DNA from: an uncultured Fluviicola sp.
GTDB lineage: Bacteria; Bacteroidota; Bacteroidia; Flavobacteriales; Crocinitomicaceae
Assembly: GCF_946478805.1 (NCBI RefSeq)
Contig: NZ_CAMLDC010000014.1
Location: 57,165 to 121,164, forward strand
Reading direction: 5' to 3'
Length of the DNA: 64,000 bases
The notes beneath the pieces are model-generated. The model did no database searches. It was given only the letters and a program-made list of their open reading frames with translations, and was not told where the DNA came from. Position numbers and translations under genes: made by a program. Of this stretch, positions 31,326 through 39,977 are shown piece by piece. Position 1 is the stretch's first letter. The number at the start of each line of letters is the position of its first letter.

Positions 31326-32147
31326 TAGGGTAAATGTTAACCCGGTGCCGAAGCTGAAGATCCCGAGTTGTCTTCTCAAATTCACTTTCGACCAAACTTC
31401 TCTTCCCGAGAACCAGTATTCGGATTCATCCATTCGTCTGAATTTCTTCTTACCGAATTGCAAGGCATACTGATAGCGGAAACCGATGTGGAACAATACC
31501 CGTTTGCTTATCGGATAGTTCATTCTGAATCCATACATAAAAACCATTCCACGAAATTCTTCAACTCGTGAATCCAATAACTTCTCCTTCACCTGAGACG
31601 CCTGATCCGGAGTTTTCGGATCCGATAATTCAATATCTAAATTCCTGTTGGGAAGTTGGATTAAGGAATAACCGATTCCAATTTCACTGGCAAAGCCGCA
31701 AGGCACGCGACTATCATTCAATGAAATCAATAATTTGGGCATGAAAACACTTTCCCGAATAGGAAGATAGGCTACTTTTGCAGGCATATATTCAGAAATC
31801 ACATTTCCAATGGAATCCCTGAAATTCCGGGTGATTTCGTCTACAGATTGTAGATTCACTTTATAGAATCGCTGAGAAAACTCAACTCCAAATCCAACCG
31901 ATTCGGAAATCGCCACATTCAAACTTGCCCTATAAGCCAAGTCCAATAAGTTATAGGAACTATTCAGTGTTCCGTTCTTCGAAACATACCCTTTCCGTTC
32001 GCCAAAAACATTTTGTAAAAGGGGAATTTGTCCTTGTCCATCCAGTTCCAGAAAAATACGGCGTTTGTAATATCCTACTTCCTGTGCATTCGAAAACAAG
32101 GTACCGACTAACATCAAGCAAAAAAGAAGCGAAGTTTTAATACTCAT
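31323..32147 (-). CDS. predicted outer-membrane beta-barrel protein
   Basis: 274-aa protein with signal peptide (MSIKTSLLFCLMLVGTLFSNAQ). The mature part alternates hydrophobic and polar residues in strands (VGFGVEFSQRFYKV, YGFRMNYPISKRVLFHIGFRYQYAL) and ends FGTGLTFTL, a typical barrel end. Family not recognised. Its start overlaps the end of the M48 peptidase gene by 11 bp, so it belongs to the nadE-M48 operon and may be a partner or substrate of that protease; this is inference. Confidence 0.72.
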   Translation of the reverse strand: MSIKTSLLFCLMLVGTLFSNAQEVGYYKRRIFLELDGQGQIPLLQNVFGERKGYVSKNGTLNSSYNLLDLAYRASLNVAISESVGFGVEFSQRFYKVNLQSVDEITRNFRDSIGNVISEYMPAKVAYLPIRESVFMPKLLISLNDSRVPCGFASEIGIGYSLIQLPNRNLDIELSDPKTPDQASQVKEKLLDSRVEEFRGMVFMYGFRMNYPISKRVLFHIGFRYQYALQFGKKKFRRMDESEYWFSGREVWSKVNLRRQLGIFSFGTGLTFTL

Positions 32148-34389
32148 TTTTGGCTTGTTTTAATTGATGAAACATTCCATTCAATCGCGAACCGATAGTG
32201 TGTTTCGTTGCCGGCTCATTGACATAGTATGACCGATCCAGAACCAATTCCCCCGTTTTCAAATCCAACACATAGAATTGCCAATCGGAATAATGGCCTG
32301 AAAGAATCGCAATGGGAAAATAGACCAATCCTACAGGAAGCAATACCGTAAACAAAGCCACATTTCCAAAATACAGATCCGGAGCGTAGGTGTGCTGATA
32401 CTCCAGGAACAGCAATTTTCCTGTTCCAAACTTGGTTTTCACCCGATTTAGATCCATTACATCCAAGACAAAATAATCATTTTCATAATCAGTAATTGCA
32501 CGTGTCAGGCTGCGTTGCAGCATCGAATAATCATTCCAATCTTCGGCTCCCAAGGTTTCCAGGTTTTTGAGGCTCAGGCTTTCTACATGGATATTCAGAT
32601 CACTCGTATTCTCATAAATCTGCTTGAACACCAGATCCCTCGTCCTAAACGTTTTGAATACATCAATCTCACTGGAATTGGTTGTTTCAAAGATTGCAGG
32701 TTGGAATAAAAGAACAGAATCCATATTTAAATGAATTTCCTCATCGTACTTGAAATACTCCAAATCTTCCTGTTCCACGTCCGTCATCAGGTTGAATTCA
32801 TCCTTATCCTTATCCAGGACACTTTTCTTCATGGAAAACTGTTTGAATGCTTTCGTAAAACTGCTGTCCCGGATGATATCCGAAATTCCATACATATAGA
32901 ATTTAGTGGAATCAATGCCGAAATCTTCGGTCATTCCTTTGGACTGATTTTCGATTACGGCATACTTATCCCATTCTACGCCATGTAATTTTGATCTGGA
33001 CGAAGTATCTCGTTTCAATTCATTGAAATAAGCCAATGTTTGGGAAAAGTTCTTCGTTGAAAACTTACTCATCTCAAAATCATCGCTTTTAACCAATAGA
33101 TGGATAGCTGTCTCATAGCATTTCCTGGCGATTACATTGGTCGTGTCCGCATGATAGGAATCGTAAATGACCCGCAATCCCATGGTCAGTTTCCCTGCTT
33201 TTGGAAGTACTGTGATGAACTGATTCAGAATTGATATCTGTCCTTCGTAGTATTTTACTTTTTTCCGATTTACGGAATAAGAAGTATAGAAGAAAGTCTC
33301 TTTTTTGATCGAAGATTTCATGATATCCAACCAGGCCTGAGACTTATAGTTTCTCAGAAATTCGGACTCGGGGTATTTCTTTTCGAGAATATAAATCGCA
33401 TAAAGGGCTTCTACCGGTTCTTCCGAATAAACTTTATTCAAGACATACTCAAATCGGGAAATATCGCGGATATAAAAGAACTGGAGACTATCTTCATATA
33501 ACAATTCCTTTTCCCAATCCTTGAATTTGGATACCTGATCAGTAACCTGTTCCTTTCTTTTAGCCAGATTCGGATGAGACATCAGGTAATCGTTGTATTT
33601 GAATTTCGCCGAAATCTCATTCAGTTTGAACTTAAAATACATTTCCGGAACATACATTTCATCGGTATTGAAATAGGTATTGTCCAGTTTCAGTTCTTCA
33701 AACGGCAGATAAGAATAAAGTAATACATCAAAAGTCTTGTTTATTTCACTCGATTTATATCCGGCATCGTGAACCATCCTGACCGCCAAACGATCTGCCT
33801 CCAATTCATTTTCCCGTGAGTAATTACTCAGGAATCGTGCTTTTTCATTGTAGGAATAAAATTTCTCTTTGGTCGCATATTCGAACAACTCCAGTACGTG
33901 ATGCTCCTGGTAGTGAATTATCTCATGCGACAATACGAAAGCCAACTGAGCTTCCGAAGTCAATTGTGCAATCAATCCGGTGGTTACGAAAACAATACCT
34001 TGTCTTGTAGAAAATGCATTTGCTTCCGTTGAATTGTAGACATAGAACCTCAATTTTCCTCTCAGATCTTCTTCTCCAGCGATCAGTCTGTCTCCTAACT
34101 GTTGCAGATAATTGCTGATCGTATCTCCAAAAGTAACGTTCCCGGAATGCAGGATCTCATCAATGGAATAATTGATCTGTTCTACAAAAAACTTTCTTTT
34201 TTTACCATTTAATGATTTCAGGTCTTCCCTGTTATCCTTTTGGATCTTTGAAAGTGTGGAATTTGAAAAATCTTTAGGTACGGCTCCTTTGCTGCAAAGT
34301 GGTTGGTATCGATTAAAATCACTTTGTGCAACAGACTGGAGTAAAACAAGCCAGGAGCACAAAAAAAGTATGGTACCTTTGTTGATCAT
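32137..34389 (-). CDS. M48-family metallopeptidase, large exported form
   Basis: 750-aa zinc peptidase. The signal peptide MINKGTILFLCSWLVLLQSVAQ is followed by an M48 domain with the HExxH motif His155-Glu-Ile-Ile-His159 (VLSHEIIHYQEHH) and the third ligand in ENELEADRLA (about Glu197). The domain resembles BepA/LoiP-type proteases of outer-membrane protein quality control. The C-terminal 450 residues are not recognised; a hydrophobic segment near 680-705 (VALFTVLLPVGLVYFPIAIL) could be a membrane helix. Start 34389 overlaps the nadE stop (ATGA); the ATG at 34416 would lie inside nadE. Confidence 0.88.
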   Translation of the reverse strand: MINKGTILFLCSWLVLLQSVAQSDFNRYQPLCSKGAVPKDFSNSTLSKIQKDNREDLKSLNGKKRKFFVEQINYSIDEILHSGNVTFGDTISNYLQQLGDRLIAGEEDLRGKLRFYVYNSTEANAFSTRQGIVFVTTGLIAQLTSEAQLAFVLSHEIIHYQEHHVLELFEYATKEKFYSYNEKARFLSNYSRENELEADRLAVRMVHDAGYKSSEINKTFDVLLYSYLPFEELKLDNTYFNTDEMYVPEMYFKFKLNEISAKFKYNDYLMSHPNLAKRKEQVTDQVSKFKDWEKELLYEDSLQFFYIRDISRFEYVLNKVYSEEPVEALYAIYILEKKYPESEFLRNYKSQAWLDIMKSSIKKETFFYTSYSVNRKKVKYYEGQISILNQFITVLPKAGKLTMGLRVIYDSYHADTTNVIARKCYETAIHLLVKSDDFEMSKFSTKNFSQTLAYFNELKRDTSSRSKLHGVEWDKYAVIENQSKGMTEDFGIDSTKFYMYGISDIIRDSSFTKAFKQFSMKKSVLDKDKDEFNLMTDVEQEDLEYFKYDEEIHLNMDSVLLFQPAIFETTNSSEIDVFKTFRTRDLVFKQIYENTSDLNIHVESLSLKNLETLGAEDWNDYSMLQRSLTRAITDYENDYFVLDVMDLNRVKTKFGTGKLLFLEYQHTYAPDLYFGNVALFTVLLPVGLVYFPIAILSGHYSDWQFYVLDLKTGELVLDRSYYVNEPATKHTIGSRLNGMFHQLKQAKNEY

Positions 34390-35165
34390 TTTTTGATTCC
34401 TTCCGGAAGTAAACAAACTGGAATCGGTTCCATTTTGTGCTTATTTGCCTTATTCAACTTACGGTAAATTGCCAAAACTTCTTTTTGTCTGATATTCAAT
34501 GTCTCTTCATTTCCACTGAACTCCATAGCCCATTCCAATTCGGGATAAGTTGCTCCCATCTGGTCTTCATCGGAGCGACCATCTTCCCACAAACCATCCG
34601 TGGGTTTTGCAATCAGAATTGATTGGACAATATTCAGGGATCCTGCCAATTCAAAAACTTCTGTCTTCGTGAGGTCAGCTATCGGGCTTATATCGACTCC
34701 CCCATCGCCGTATTTGGTAAAGAACCCAACTCCAAAATCTTCAATCTTATTTCCTGTTCCGGCTACCAAAAGTCCGTGGGTCTGACCCAAAGCGTAGATT
34801 GCCGTCATGCGCAACCTTGCCCTGGAATTCGCCATCGCCAGGTGATTCCCTACTGTTTGTGCCGGAAGTGTTTTCTCGAGTTGGTGAAATGTATCCGTCA
34901 AGTCAATCGTATGAGCTTCCACATTCGGGAAATTGGTCATGATCCAATCGATGTGTTCCGTTGCCCTGGCAAATTCCGCCTTCGTTTGGCGGATCGGCAT
35001 ATTCAAAACAAGTACTTTCAGTCCGGTTTTCGCACAAAGAGTTGAAGTGACAGCACTGTCCACTCCGCCGGATATCCCGACAACAAACCCGTTAACTCCT
35101 GCATTCAATGCGTATTGCTTCAACCAATTTGATATATAATCGATTACTTGTAGTTCTTTTTCCAT
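34386..35165 (-). CDS. nadE: NAD+ synthase (ammonia-dependent)
   Basis: Final step of NAD biosynthesis, amidating deamido-NAD. The 259-aa protein is only the synthetase domain, without a glutaminase domain. The ATP pyrophosphatase loop GISGGVDSAV is near residue 35; RARLRMTAIYALGQ and LVAGTGNKIEDFGVGFFTKYGDGGVD are the substrate and metal loops. The start at 35165 gives MEKELQVIDYISNW; a longer frame to 35273 would run through a terminator and is rejected. It is the first gene of an operon with the M48 protease. nadE next to gldB occurs in other Bacteroidota, from memory. Confidence 0.97.
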   Translation of the reverse strand: MEKELQVIDYISNWLKQYALNAGVNGFVVGISGGVDSAVTSTLCAKTGLKVLVLNMPIRQTKAEFARATEHIDWIMTNFPNVEAHTIDLTDTFHQLEKTLPAQTVGNHLAMANSRARLRMTAIYALGQTHGLLVAGTGNKIEDFGVGFFTKYGDGGVDISPIADLTKTEVFELAGSLNIVQSILIAKPTDGLWEDGRSDEDQMGATYPELEWAMEFSGNEETLNIRQKEVLAIYRKLNKANKHKMEPIPVCLLPEGIKK

Positions 35166-35190
35166 AAATCTCGATAGTAAAAATAGAAAA

Positions 35191-35223
35191 AAATCCCGTC
35201 TCGGCTTAGCCAAAACGGGATTT
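35191..35223 (-). terminator. intrinsic terminator after the 35246-36115 gene
   Basis: Arms AAATCCCGT (35191-35199) and ACGGGATTT (35215-35223), with an A-run on plus at 35187-35193 that gives a T-run on the minus strand. It sits between a porin-like gene and nadE. Confidence 0.75.
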
Positions 35224-35245
35224 CTAAGAACTAATTCCGTATTTA

Positions 35246-36115
35246 TCAGAACAAAATACCGATTTTCAAACAAAACTGAGTTTGAGTTGTTTTCAAACCG
35301 AAATAATCGCTGGATCCCGGAGAACCTGGATTTCTATTGAATAATGTTCTGTTTTTTCCACCACCTTCAATATTGATCGGCGTCAAACCATAGTAAAACC
35401 CTAATTCAGCAAACAACATCGTGTTTCCTGTAAAGTTCCACTGAGCTCCACCTGCCAAACCTAATGAGCAACGAATCACGCTTATATCGTTTCCGTAAGG
35501 CGTTTTCATTCCTTCCATTTCGGAAGTCGTTGATGGATAAGCTGTTGAATTCAATGCAATTGCATCGATATCTGCTCCGGTAGCTCCGCCACCAAAGATA
35601 TTTCCTTGATCTGTCTTTGTAGATTTTACCAAAAAACTTGTTCTCGCTCCGAATTTCCCATAATAACGGAAATCACCTAAAGCGTTGGTTCTAAACATCA
35701 ACATGGTTGGGATCGTTGCATAAATATTCTTGTACTTTCTCCCTGTCAATTGGAATACTTTATCCGAATTTGGATCCTTTACATCTTCCTCCTGAATGAT
35801 TGTTTTATCATTGTAATAATAGTACGTATTTCCATTAATCGCATTCACTGATACTTTGTAGGATTCAAAATCAAATTCCAAACCTGTAGCAAAACCGATG
35901 TTGTCATTGAAATTGAAATTGATATTCAATCCAAACGCGTTTTGAACACCAATCCCATCTTTATCGATAACGTTTGTTCCCGGTTTAGTGAAGTTTAAAC
36001 CCAATTGATAAGCAAGACCCATATTCACTTTTTTATCAGCGTCATTTGATTTGTCTTGAGCGAAAGTTAAAGCTGAAATGCTTACAGCCAAACATGTTAC
36101 TATTAATCTTTTCAT
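35246..36115 (-). CDS. outer-membrane beta-barrel protein (PorT-like)
   Basis: 289-aa protein with signal peptide MKRLIVTCLAVSISALTFAQ. The mature part looks like an eight-stranded barrel of the OMP_b-brl/PorT type: YQLGLNFTKPGT, AFGLNINFNFNDNIGFATGLEFDFES, YATIPTMLMFRTN, YGKFGARTSFLVKST, AGGAQWNFTGNTMLFAELGFYYGLTPI, and the C-terminal strand QFCLKIGILF ending in Phe. Alternating patterns are clear, but the specific family (PorT or a generic outer-membrane protein) is not proven. It is monocistronic, with its own terminator. Confidence 0.82.
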   Translation of the reverse strand: MKRLIVTCLAVSISALTFAQDKSNDADKKVNMGLAYQLGLNFTKPGTNVIDKDGIGVQNAFGLNINFNFNDNIGFATGLEFDFESYKVSVNAINGNTYYYYNDKTIIQEEDVKDPNSDKVFQLTGRKYKNIYATIPTMLMFRTNALGDFRYYGKFGARTSFLVKSTKTDQGNIFGGGATGADIDAIALNSTAYPSTTSEMEGMKTPYGNDISVIRCSLGLAGGAQWNFTGNTMLFAELGFYYGLTPINIEGGGKNRTLFNRNPGSPGSSDYFGLKTTQTQFCLKIGILF

Positions 36116-36167
36116 AAGTTATATAAAGTGAACCAAATATAGTTTCTTTCATTGAGACTAGAATGAT

Positions 36168-36175
36168 TATTTTTG
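36168..36175 (+). promoter_or_regulatory. TAnnTTTG -7 box of gldB
   Basis: TATTTTTG ends 6 nt before ATG 36182, so the gldB mRNA may be leaderless. TTG at 36152-36154 is 13 nt upstream, shorter than usual. Confidence 0.45.
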
Positions 36176-36181
36176 AGCAAT

Positions 36182-37207
36182 ATGAAATTTACACGAAAAA
36201 TCGGATTACTTCCTTTATTGGCCTTCGGATTGCTGTTGATCGAATCCTGTTCGAATGACGCGCTGAATGTAGACATTTCAAAAAGCAAATACCAACTCGA
36301 AAGTGTTCAACTGGACAGTATCATTAAACATACCCCGGATGAACAATTGGGCGCTGAACTTTTTAATTTATCTGAGAAATTTCCGGAGATCATTGACTAT
36401 CAATTCTACTATTGTTACAAAACAGGATTGCCGAAAGACACTGCTTTCCAGGCAAACTGGTTCGATTTCACACACAACCCATATTACGTGAGATTATCTC
36501 AGCGGATTGATCAAAAATTCACCAAGCTAGCCGATTCGAAGAAAATCATCACAGATGGTTTCAAACGCATCCAGGTCCACTTGCCAAAAGCCAAGCTTCC
36601 AAAAACACTGATTTTCATGAATTCCTTTTTCTCTTCCAGCATGTATTGTACGGAAAACGAGATCGGAATCGGATTGGAACGCTACCTGGGAACCCGGACG
36701 GATGTTATCAAGGAACTCCCGGGTGATGTTTTCTATGAATGGATCAAGAAAGCAATGGAACCGGAATACCTGGAACGTGATGCTATTTGCTCTTGGGTAT
36801 TGACACATATTTGTGAACCGGGAAAAGACATGAATACTATTGAAGCAATGATTCAATGGGGAAAAATCCTGTACATCACCAAAGCGGCTTTACCCGAACA
36901 GGAAGAACACATCCTGTTGAGATACAATTCGGCAGATTACGACTGGGCATTGAAAAATGAACGCGCTTTCTGGGAACACCTTGTAAAACAGAACATGCTT
37001 TTTGTCAAAAGTGAAACTGACCAGGCAGGATTTTTACAGGAAGGGCCATTCACTTCCGGCTTCTCCCAAAAAGGAGCCGATCGTATGGGACAATTTTTAG
37101 GATACCGCATTGTTTGCAGTTACATGGAACAAACCGATCTAACTTTACAGCAATTAATCGACAAACCTTACAACGAATTATTATCCGAATACGAAATAAA
37201 CGATTAG
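36182..37207 (+). CDS. gldB: gliding motility lipoprotein GldB
   Basis: Lipoprotein required for gliding in F. johnsoniae; exact role unresolved. It has 341 aa. The signal MKFTRKIGLLPLLAFGLLLIESCSN has a lipobox with Cys at about residue 23. GldB landmarks are FYYCYKTGLPKDTAF, NPYYVRLSQRID, ENEIGIGLERYLG, ERDAICSWVLTHI and PFTSGFSQKGADRMGQFLGYRIV. ATG 36182 is preferred over a TTG at 36173 that overlaps the -7 box. gldC follows after 89 bp, as in F. johnsoniae. Confidence 0.92.
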   Translation: MKFTRKIGLLPLLAFGLLLIESCSNDALNVDISKSKYQLESVQLDSIIKHTPDEQLGAELFNLSEKFPEIIDYQFYYCYKTGLPKDTAFQANWFDFTHNPYYVRLSQRIDQKFTKLADSKKIITDGFKRIQVHLPKAKLPKTLIFMNSFFSSSMYCTENEIGIGLERYLGTRTDVIKELPGDVFYEWIKKAMEPEYLERDAICSWVLTHICEPGKDMNTIEAMIQWGKILYITKAALPEQEEHILLRYNSADYDWALKNERAFWEHLVKQNMLFVKSETDQAGFLQEGPFTSGFSQKGADRMGQFLGYRIVCSYMEQTDLTLQQLIDKPYNELLSEYEIND

Positions 37208-37265
37208 TGATCGGTTAATAGTTGCATAAACTTTGGTTTGACATGCAACTTTATTCCTTAATGAC

Positions 37266-37273
37266 TAATTTTG
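37266..37273 (+). promoter_or_regulatory. TAnnTTTG -7 box of gldC
   Basis: TAATTTTG lies 23 nt before ATG 37297; TTTG at 37237-37240 is 25 nt upstream. It suggests that gldC can be transcribed independently of gldB and supports the shorter start codon. Confidence 0.45.
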
Positions 37274-37296
37274 CAAACATTCATAACACAAGAAAA

Positions 37297-37647
37297 ATGG
37301 AAGAAGAAATCGTACGCAAACAATCTTCAATAACTGTACAAATCGGGCTTAACGCAAACAACCTACCTTTAGAAATGCATTGGACCGCTGATGATGGCGG
37401 AATCACCAATGCACCTGCAAAAGCAATGCTGCTTTCATTGTGGAATCCGGAAGATAACAACACGATGAAAATCGATCTATGGACAAAAGACATGTCCGTT
37501 GAGGAAATGAAACAATTCTTTCACCAAACCTTGCTTACAATGGCAGATACCTTTGAAAAAGCAACGGGAGAAAACCTGATCGCCGAAGATTTGAGAGATT
37601 ACTGCTTTCACTTCGCTGAGAAAATGGATATTATGCCTGAGAAATAA
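37297..37647 (+). CDS. gldC: gliding motility protein GldC
   Basis: Small cytoplasmic protein needed for efficient gliding, 116 aa. It has the strongly conserved blocks MHWTADDGGITNAPAKAMLLSLW, IDLWTKDMSVEEMKQFFHQTL and MADTFEKATGE, which identify GldC. ATG 37297 gives MEEEIVRKQ; an in-frame ATG at 37222 precedes the -7 box. A bidirectional terminator follows. There is no signal peptide, in keeping with the family. Confidence 0.93.
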   Translation: MEEEIVRKQSSITVQIGLNANNLPLEMHWTADDGGITNAPAKAMLLSLWNPEDNNTMKIDLWTKDMSVEEMKQFFHQTLLTMADTFEKATGENLIAEDLRDYCFHFAEKMDIMPEK

Positions 37648-37699
37648 GTGGATATTAAGACTACAGGATTTTAAGATTTTAGGACTTGGATCTTTCAAT

Positions 37700-37733
37700 A
37701 AAAAACGCCTTTGGAAATCCAAAGGCGTTTTTT
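37700..37733. terminator. bidirectional terminator between gldC and the S46 peptidase
   Basis: Perfect 16-bp stem (37700-37715 and 37718-37733) with a 2-nt loop, ending in runs of six A or T. It is flanked by TTTTAGGACTTGGATC to the left and GGACCTATAAGTCCTAA to the right, with TAAGATTTTAGGA words and their complements extending from 37655 to 37780. Confidence 0.88.
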
Positions 37734-37777
37734 GGACCTATAAGTCCTAATATTTCGATGTCTTAGCATCCTAAAAT

Positions 37778-39898
37778 CTACTTTACCAAAACCATTTCAT
37801 CCACCAGGTTCTTCGCACCGCAATAAACATCCATCACCCACATCACATAACGGATATCGACCACAATGTTTCTGCAACGGTTCGGGTCGAAATAGAAATC
37901 ACTCATGGTGCTTTCCCAACTTCTGTCAAAGTTCAGCCCCATCAGGTTCCCGTTTGCATCCAAAACCGGCGAACCGGAATTTCCACCTGTCGTGTGATTT
38001 GAACCCGTGAAACAAACCCACAGCTCTCCATTCTGAGCATAATTGCCATATTTTTTTTCTTTGTACAATTCAATCATTCTGGGATCCAGATCGAAATCGG
38101 GATTGCCCGTGTTGTACTTGTCAATCATCCCTTTCAAAGTGGTATGTTCCGTGTAAGCCATTCCATCAACCGGGGCGGAACCTTCCAATAAACCGTAAGT
38201 TACACGCAAGGTTGAATTCGCATCCGGCCAGTTTTTTCCATCAGGAAACATCTTCAATTTCCCTTCGACAAAATCTTTCAGCAAAGCATCCATCTCCAAA
38301 TTGTAATCATTCGCACCAGCTGCAATTTCATTACGCATGACGTTGAAGCTTTCCATGAACAACTTGTACCCCGGATCTTTCGCCAACTTCGCAAATGATT
38401 TTTCAGTCAATTTGCTTAGGAATGCAACATACTTCTCCTTGTTTACAAAAATCGATTTGGTATAGATCGCTTCTGAGAGTTTTGAAGTAGCCAATGACGG
38501 AACGACAAAACGCTTATCCAAATAATTCTTGAAAGTCGGCGTAAGCACATCGAAAATTCCCTTGTCGACAGCAATGTCATAGTTTTTGAAGAATCCGTCA
38601 GCTCCTTTTATTAAGGCTTTGACCTTCGCATCCAATTCGTTATTCGTGCGGTACTTGCCATAATTTCGTTCCAAATCTTCCATTCCTCTTGCCAGACGGA
38701 AATATTCAGGCCCAACAAACAAGTATTCCACGAAAAGCGTGTAATTGAATTCATACACTCCTTTTTCATCAACCAGTTTATTCATCCGCTCGATTAATGG
38801 CGCGTACCTGTTCCATTCTTCTTTTGAATTCGCCTTTGCAATGTATTCCGCTTCAAATTTCTTCTTTAATGAAACAGCATCCAATTGTTTCAGCCCGTCA
38901 ATCTGACCGATGTATTTCTTCCAGGCATTCGCAATACGCGCCTGTTTTGCCATATACTGGATCCGTGTCAGATCAGACTTCGTCATTGCCTCATTGATAA
39001 CCGCCAAACTTTTCGTACGCATATCGATTTCCATCGGACGTTGTTTCTCAATATAATATTTCAAGTTTCCCGAAGTCAAATGCTGTTCTGTTTGTCCCGG
39101 AAATCCATACACCATCGTGAAATCTCCTTTTTTACGGTCATTGAATGCAATTTTCAAATGTTTGATCGGTGTATATGGGACGTTTTCTGCGTTGTAATCC
39201 GCCGGTTTGTTATCCTTTCCGGCATAGATGCGGAAAACAGAGAAATCTCCTGTATGTCTTGGCCAAACCCAGTTGTCCGTATCGCCACCAAATTTCCCGA
39301 TCGAACTAGGAGGCGCACCAACCAAGCGCACATCTGTAAACACTTCCTTTACCATAAGGTAAAAGCTATTTCCATAATCGAAGGCCTGAACATCACCTTG
39401 ATAATGTGTTCCTCTTGTCGCATCCTCGATCAATTTCTTCATGTTTCTTTTCAAAACATCGCCGATCTTATTTCCATCTTCCAATCCCTGGATTCCAAAC
39501 ATCATTGCTTCAGTCACATCTTCGATTCGAACGATCCGTGTTGCAGTCAATCCGGCATTTGGAAGTTCATCGCTGAATTGTTTTGCCCAGAAACCGTTTT
39601 TCAGGTAATCGTGTTCTGTCGATGAATGTCTTTGAACGGCATCCAAACCACAGTGATGGTTGGTCAGTAGCAATCCCTTCTCTGAAACTAACTCTGCAGT
39701 ACATCCACCGCCAAAGTGCATAATCGCATCCTTCAAGGAAGCATTATTCACCGAATAAATATCTGCTGCCGAAAGTTTCATCCCTTTTGCTTTCATGTCG
39801 GACTCAAACGCCTGAAGCAAAGATGGAATAAGCATCCCCTCTTCCGCACGAAGAGCAAAGCCCAGAAACACAATAAAACCAACCAAAACATTTTTCAT
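37778..39898 (-). CDS. S46 dipeptidyl-peptidase, DPP11-like (Asp/Glu-specific)
   Basis: Periplasmic exopeptidase removing dipeptides, 706 aa with a signal peptide (MKNVLVGFIVFLGFALRAEE). The S46 triad is visible: His82 in LLLTNHHCGLDAVQ and Ser641 in TGGNSGSPV, with the Asp in the EAF-to-NVP region not pinned down. Arg659, 18 residues after the serine (NFDRSWE), lies at the offset of Arg673 in P. gingivalis DPP11, which selects acidic P1 residues; DPP7 has Gly there. Start 39898 gives a proper signal peptide and lies 15 nt after a -7 box; an upstream in-frame ATG at 40015 is rejected. It is divergent from a membrane-protein gene. Confidence 0.92.
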   Translation of the reverse strand: MKNVLVGFIVFLGFALRAEEGMLIPSLLQAFESDMKAKGMKLSAADIYSVNNASLKDAIMHFGGGCTAELVSEKGLLLTNHHCGLDAVQRHSSTEHDYLKNGFWAKQFSDELPNAGLTATRIVRIEDVTEAMMFGIQGLEDGNKIGDVLKRNMKKLIEDATRGTHYQGDVQAFDYGNSFYLMVKEVFTDVRLVGAPPSSIGKFGGDTDNWVWPRHTGDFSVFRIYAGKDNKPADYNAENVPYTPIKHLKIAFNDRKKGDFTMVYGFPGQTEQHLTSGNLKYYIEKQRPMEIDMRTKSLAVINEAMTKSDLTRIQYMAKQARIANAWKKYIGQIDGLKQLDAVSLKKKFEAEYIAKANSKEEWNRYAPLIERMNKLVDEKGVYEFNYTLFVEYLFVGPEYFRLARGMEDLERNYGKYRTNNELDAKVKALIKGADGFFKNYDIAVDKGIFDVLTPTFKNYLDKRFVVPSLATSKLSEAIYTKSIFVNKEKYVAFLSKLTEKSFAKLAKDPGYKLFMESFNVMRNEIAAGANDYNLEMDALLKDFVEGKLKMFPDGKNWPDANSTLRVTYGLLEGSAPVDGMAYTEHTTLKGMIDKYNTGNPDFDLDPRMIELYKEKKYGNYAQNGELWVCFTGSNHTTGGNSGSPVLDANGNLMGLNFDRSWESTMSDFYFDPNRCRNIVVDIRYVMWVMDVYCGAKNLVDEMVLVK

Positions 39899-39913
39899 AT
39901 GTACAATTTTGCC

Positions 39914-39941
39914 CAAATATACCAATACCCTGCCAAAACAA
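39914..39941 (-). promoter_or_regulatory. S46 peptidase promoter (TTG-N17-TATATTTG)
   Basis: The minus strand reads TTG (39941-39939), a 17-nt spacer and TATATTTG (39921-39914). The leader to ATG 39898 is under 20 nt. It supports the shorter start. Confidence 0.55.
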
Positions 39942-39977
39942 GTTGTTAGATTCATCTCTTTTTCCCATTTTTGCTTT

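Noticed and set aside
38885..39625. 246-codon plus-strand frame inside the S46 peptidase
   Set aside because: Antisense shadow of a conserved peptidase; rich in Cys, His and Ile with no recognisable domain.
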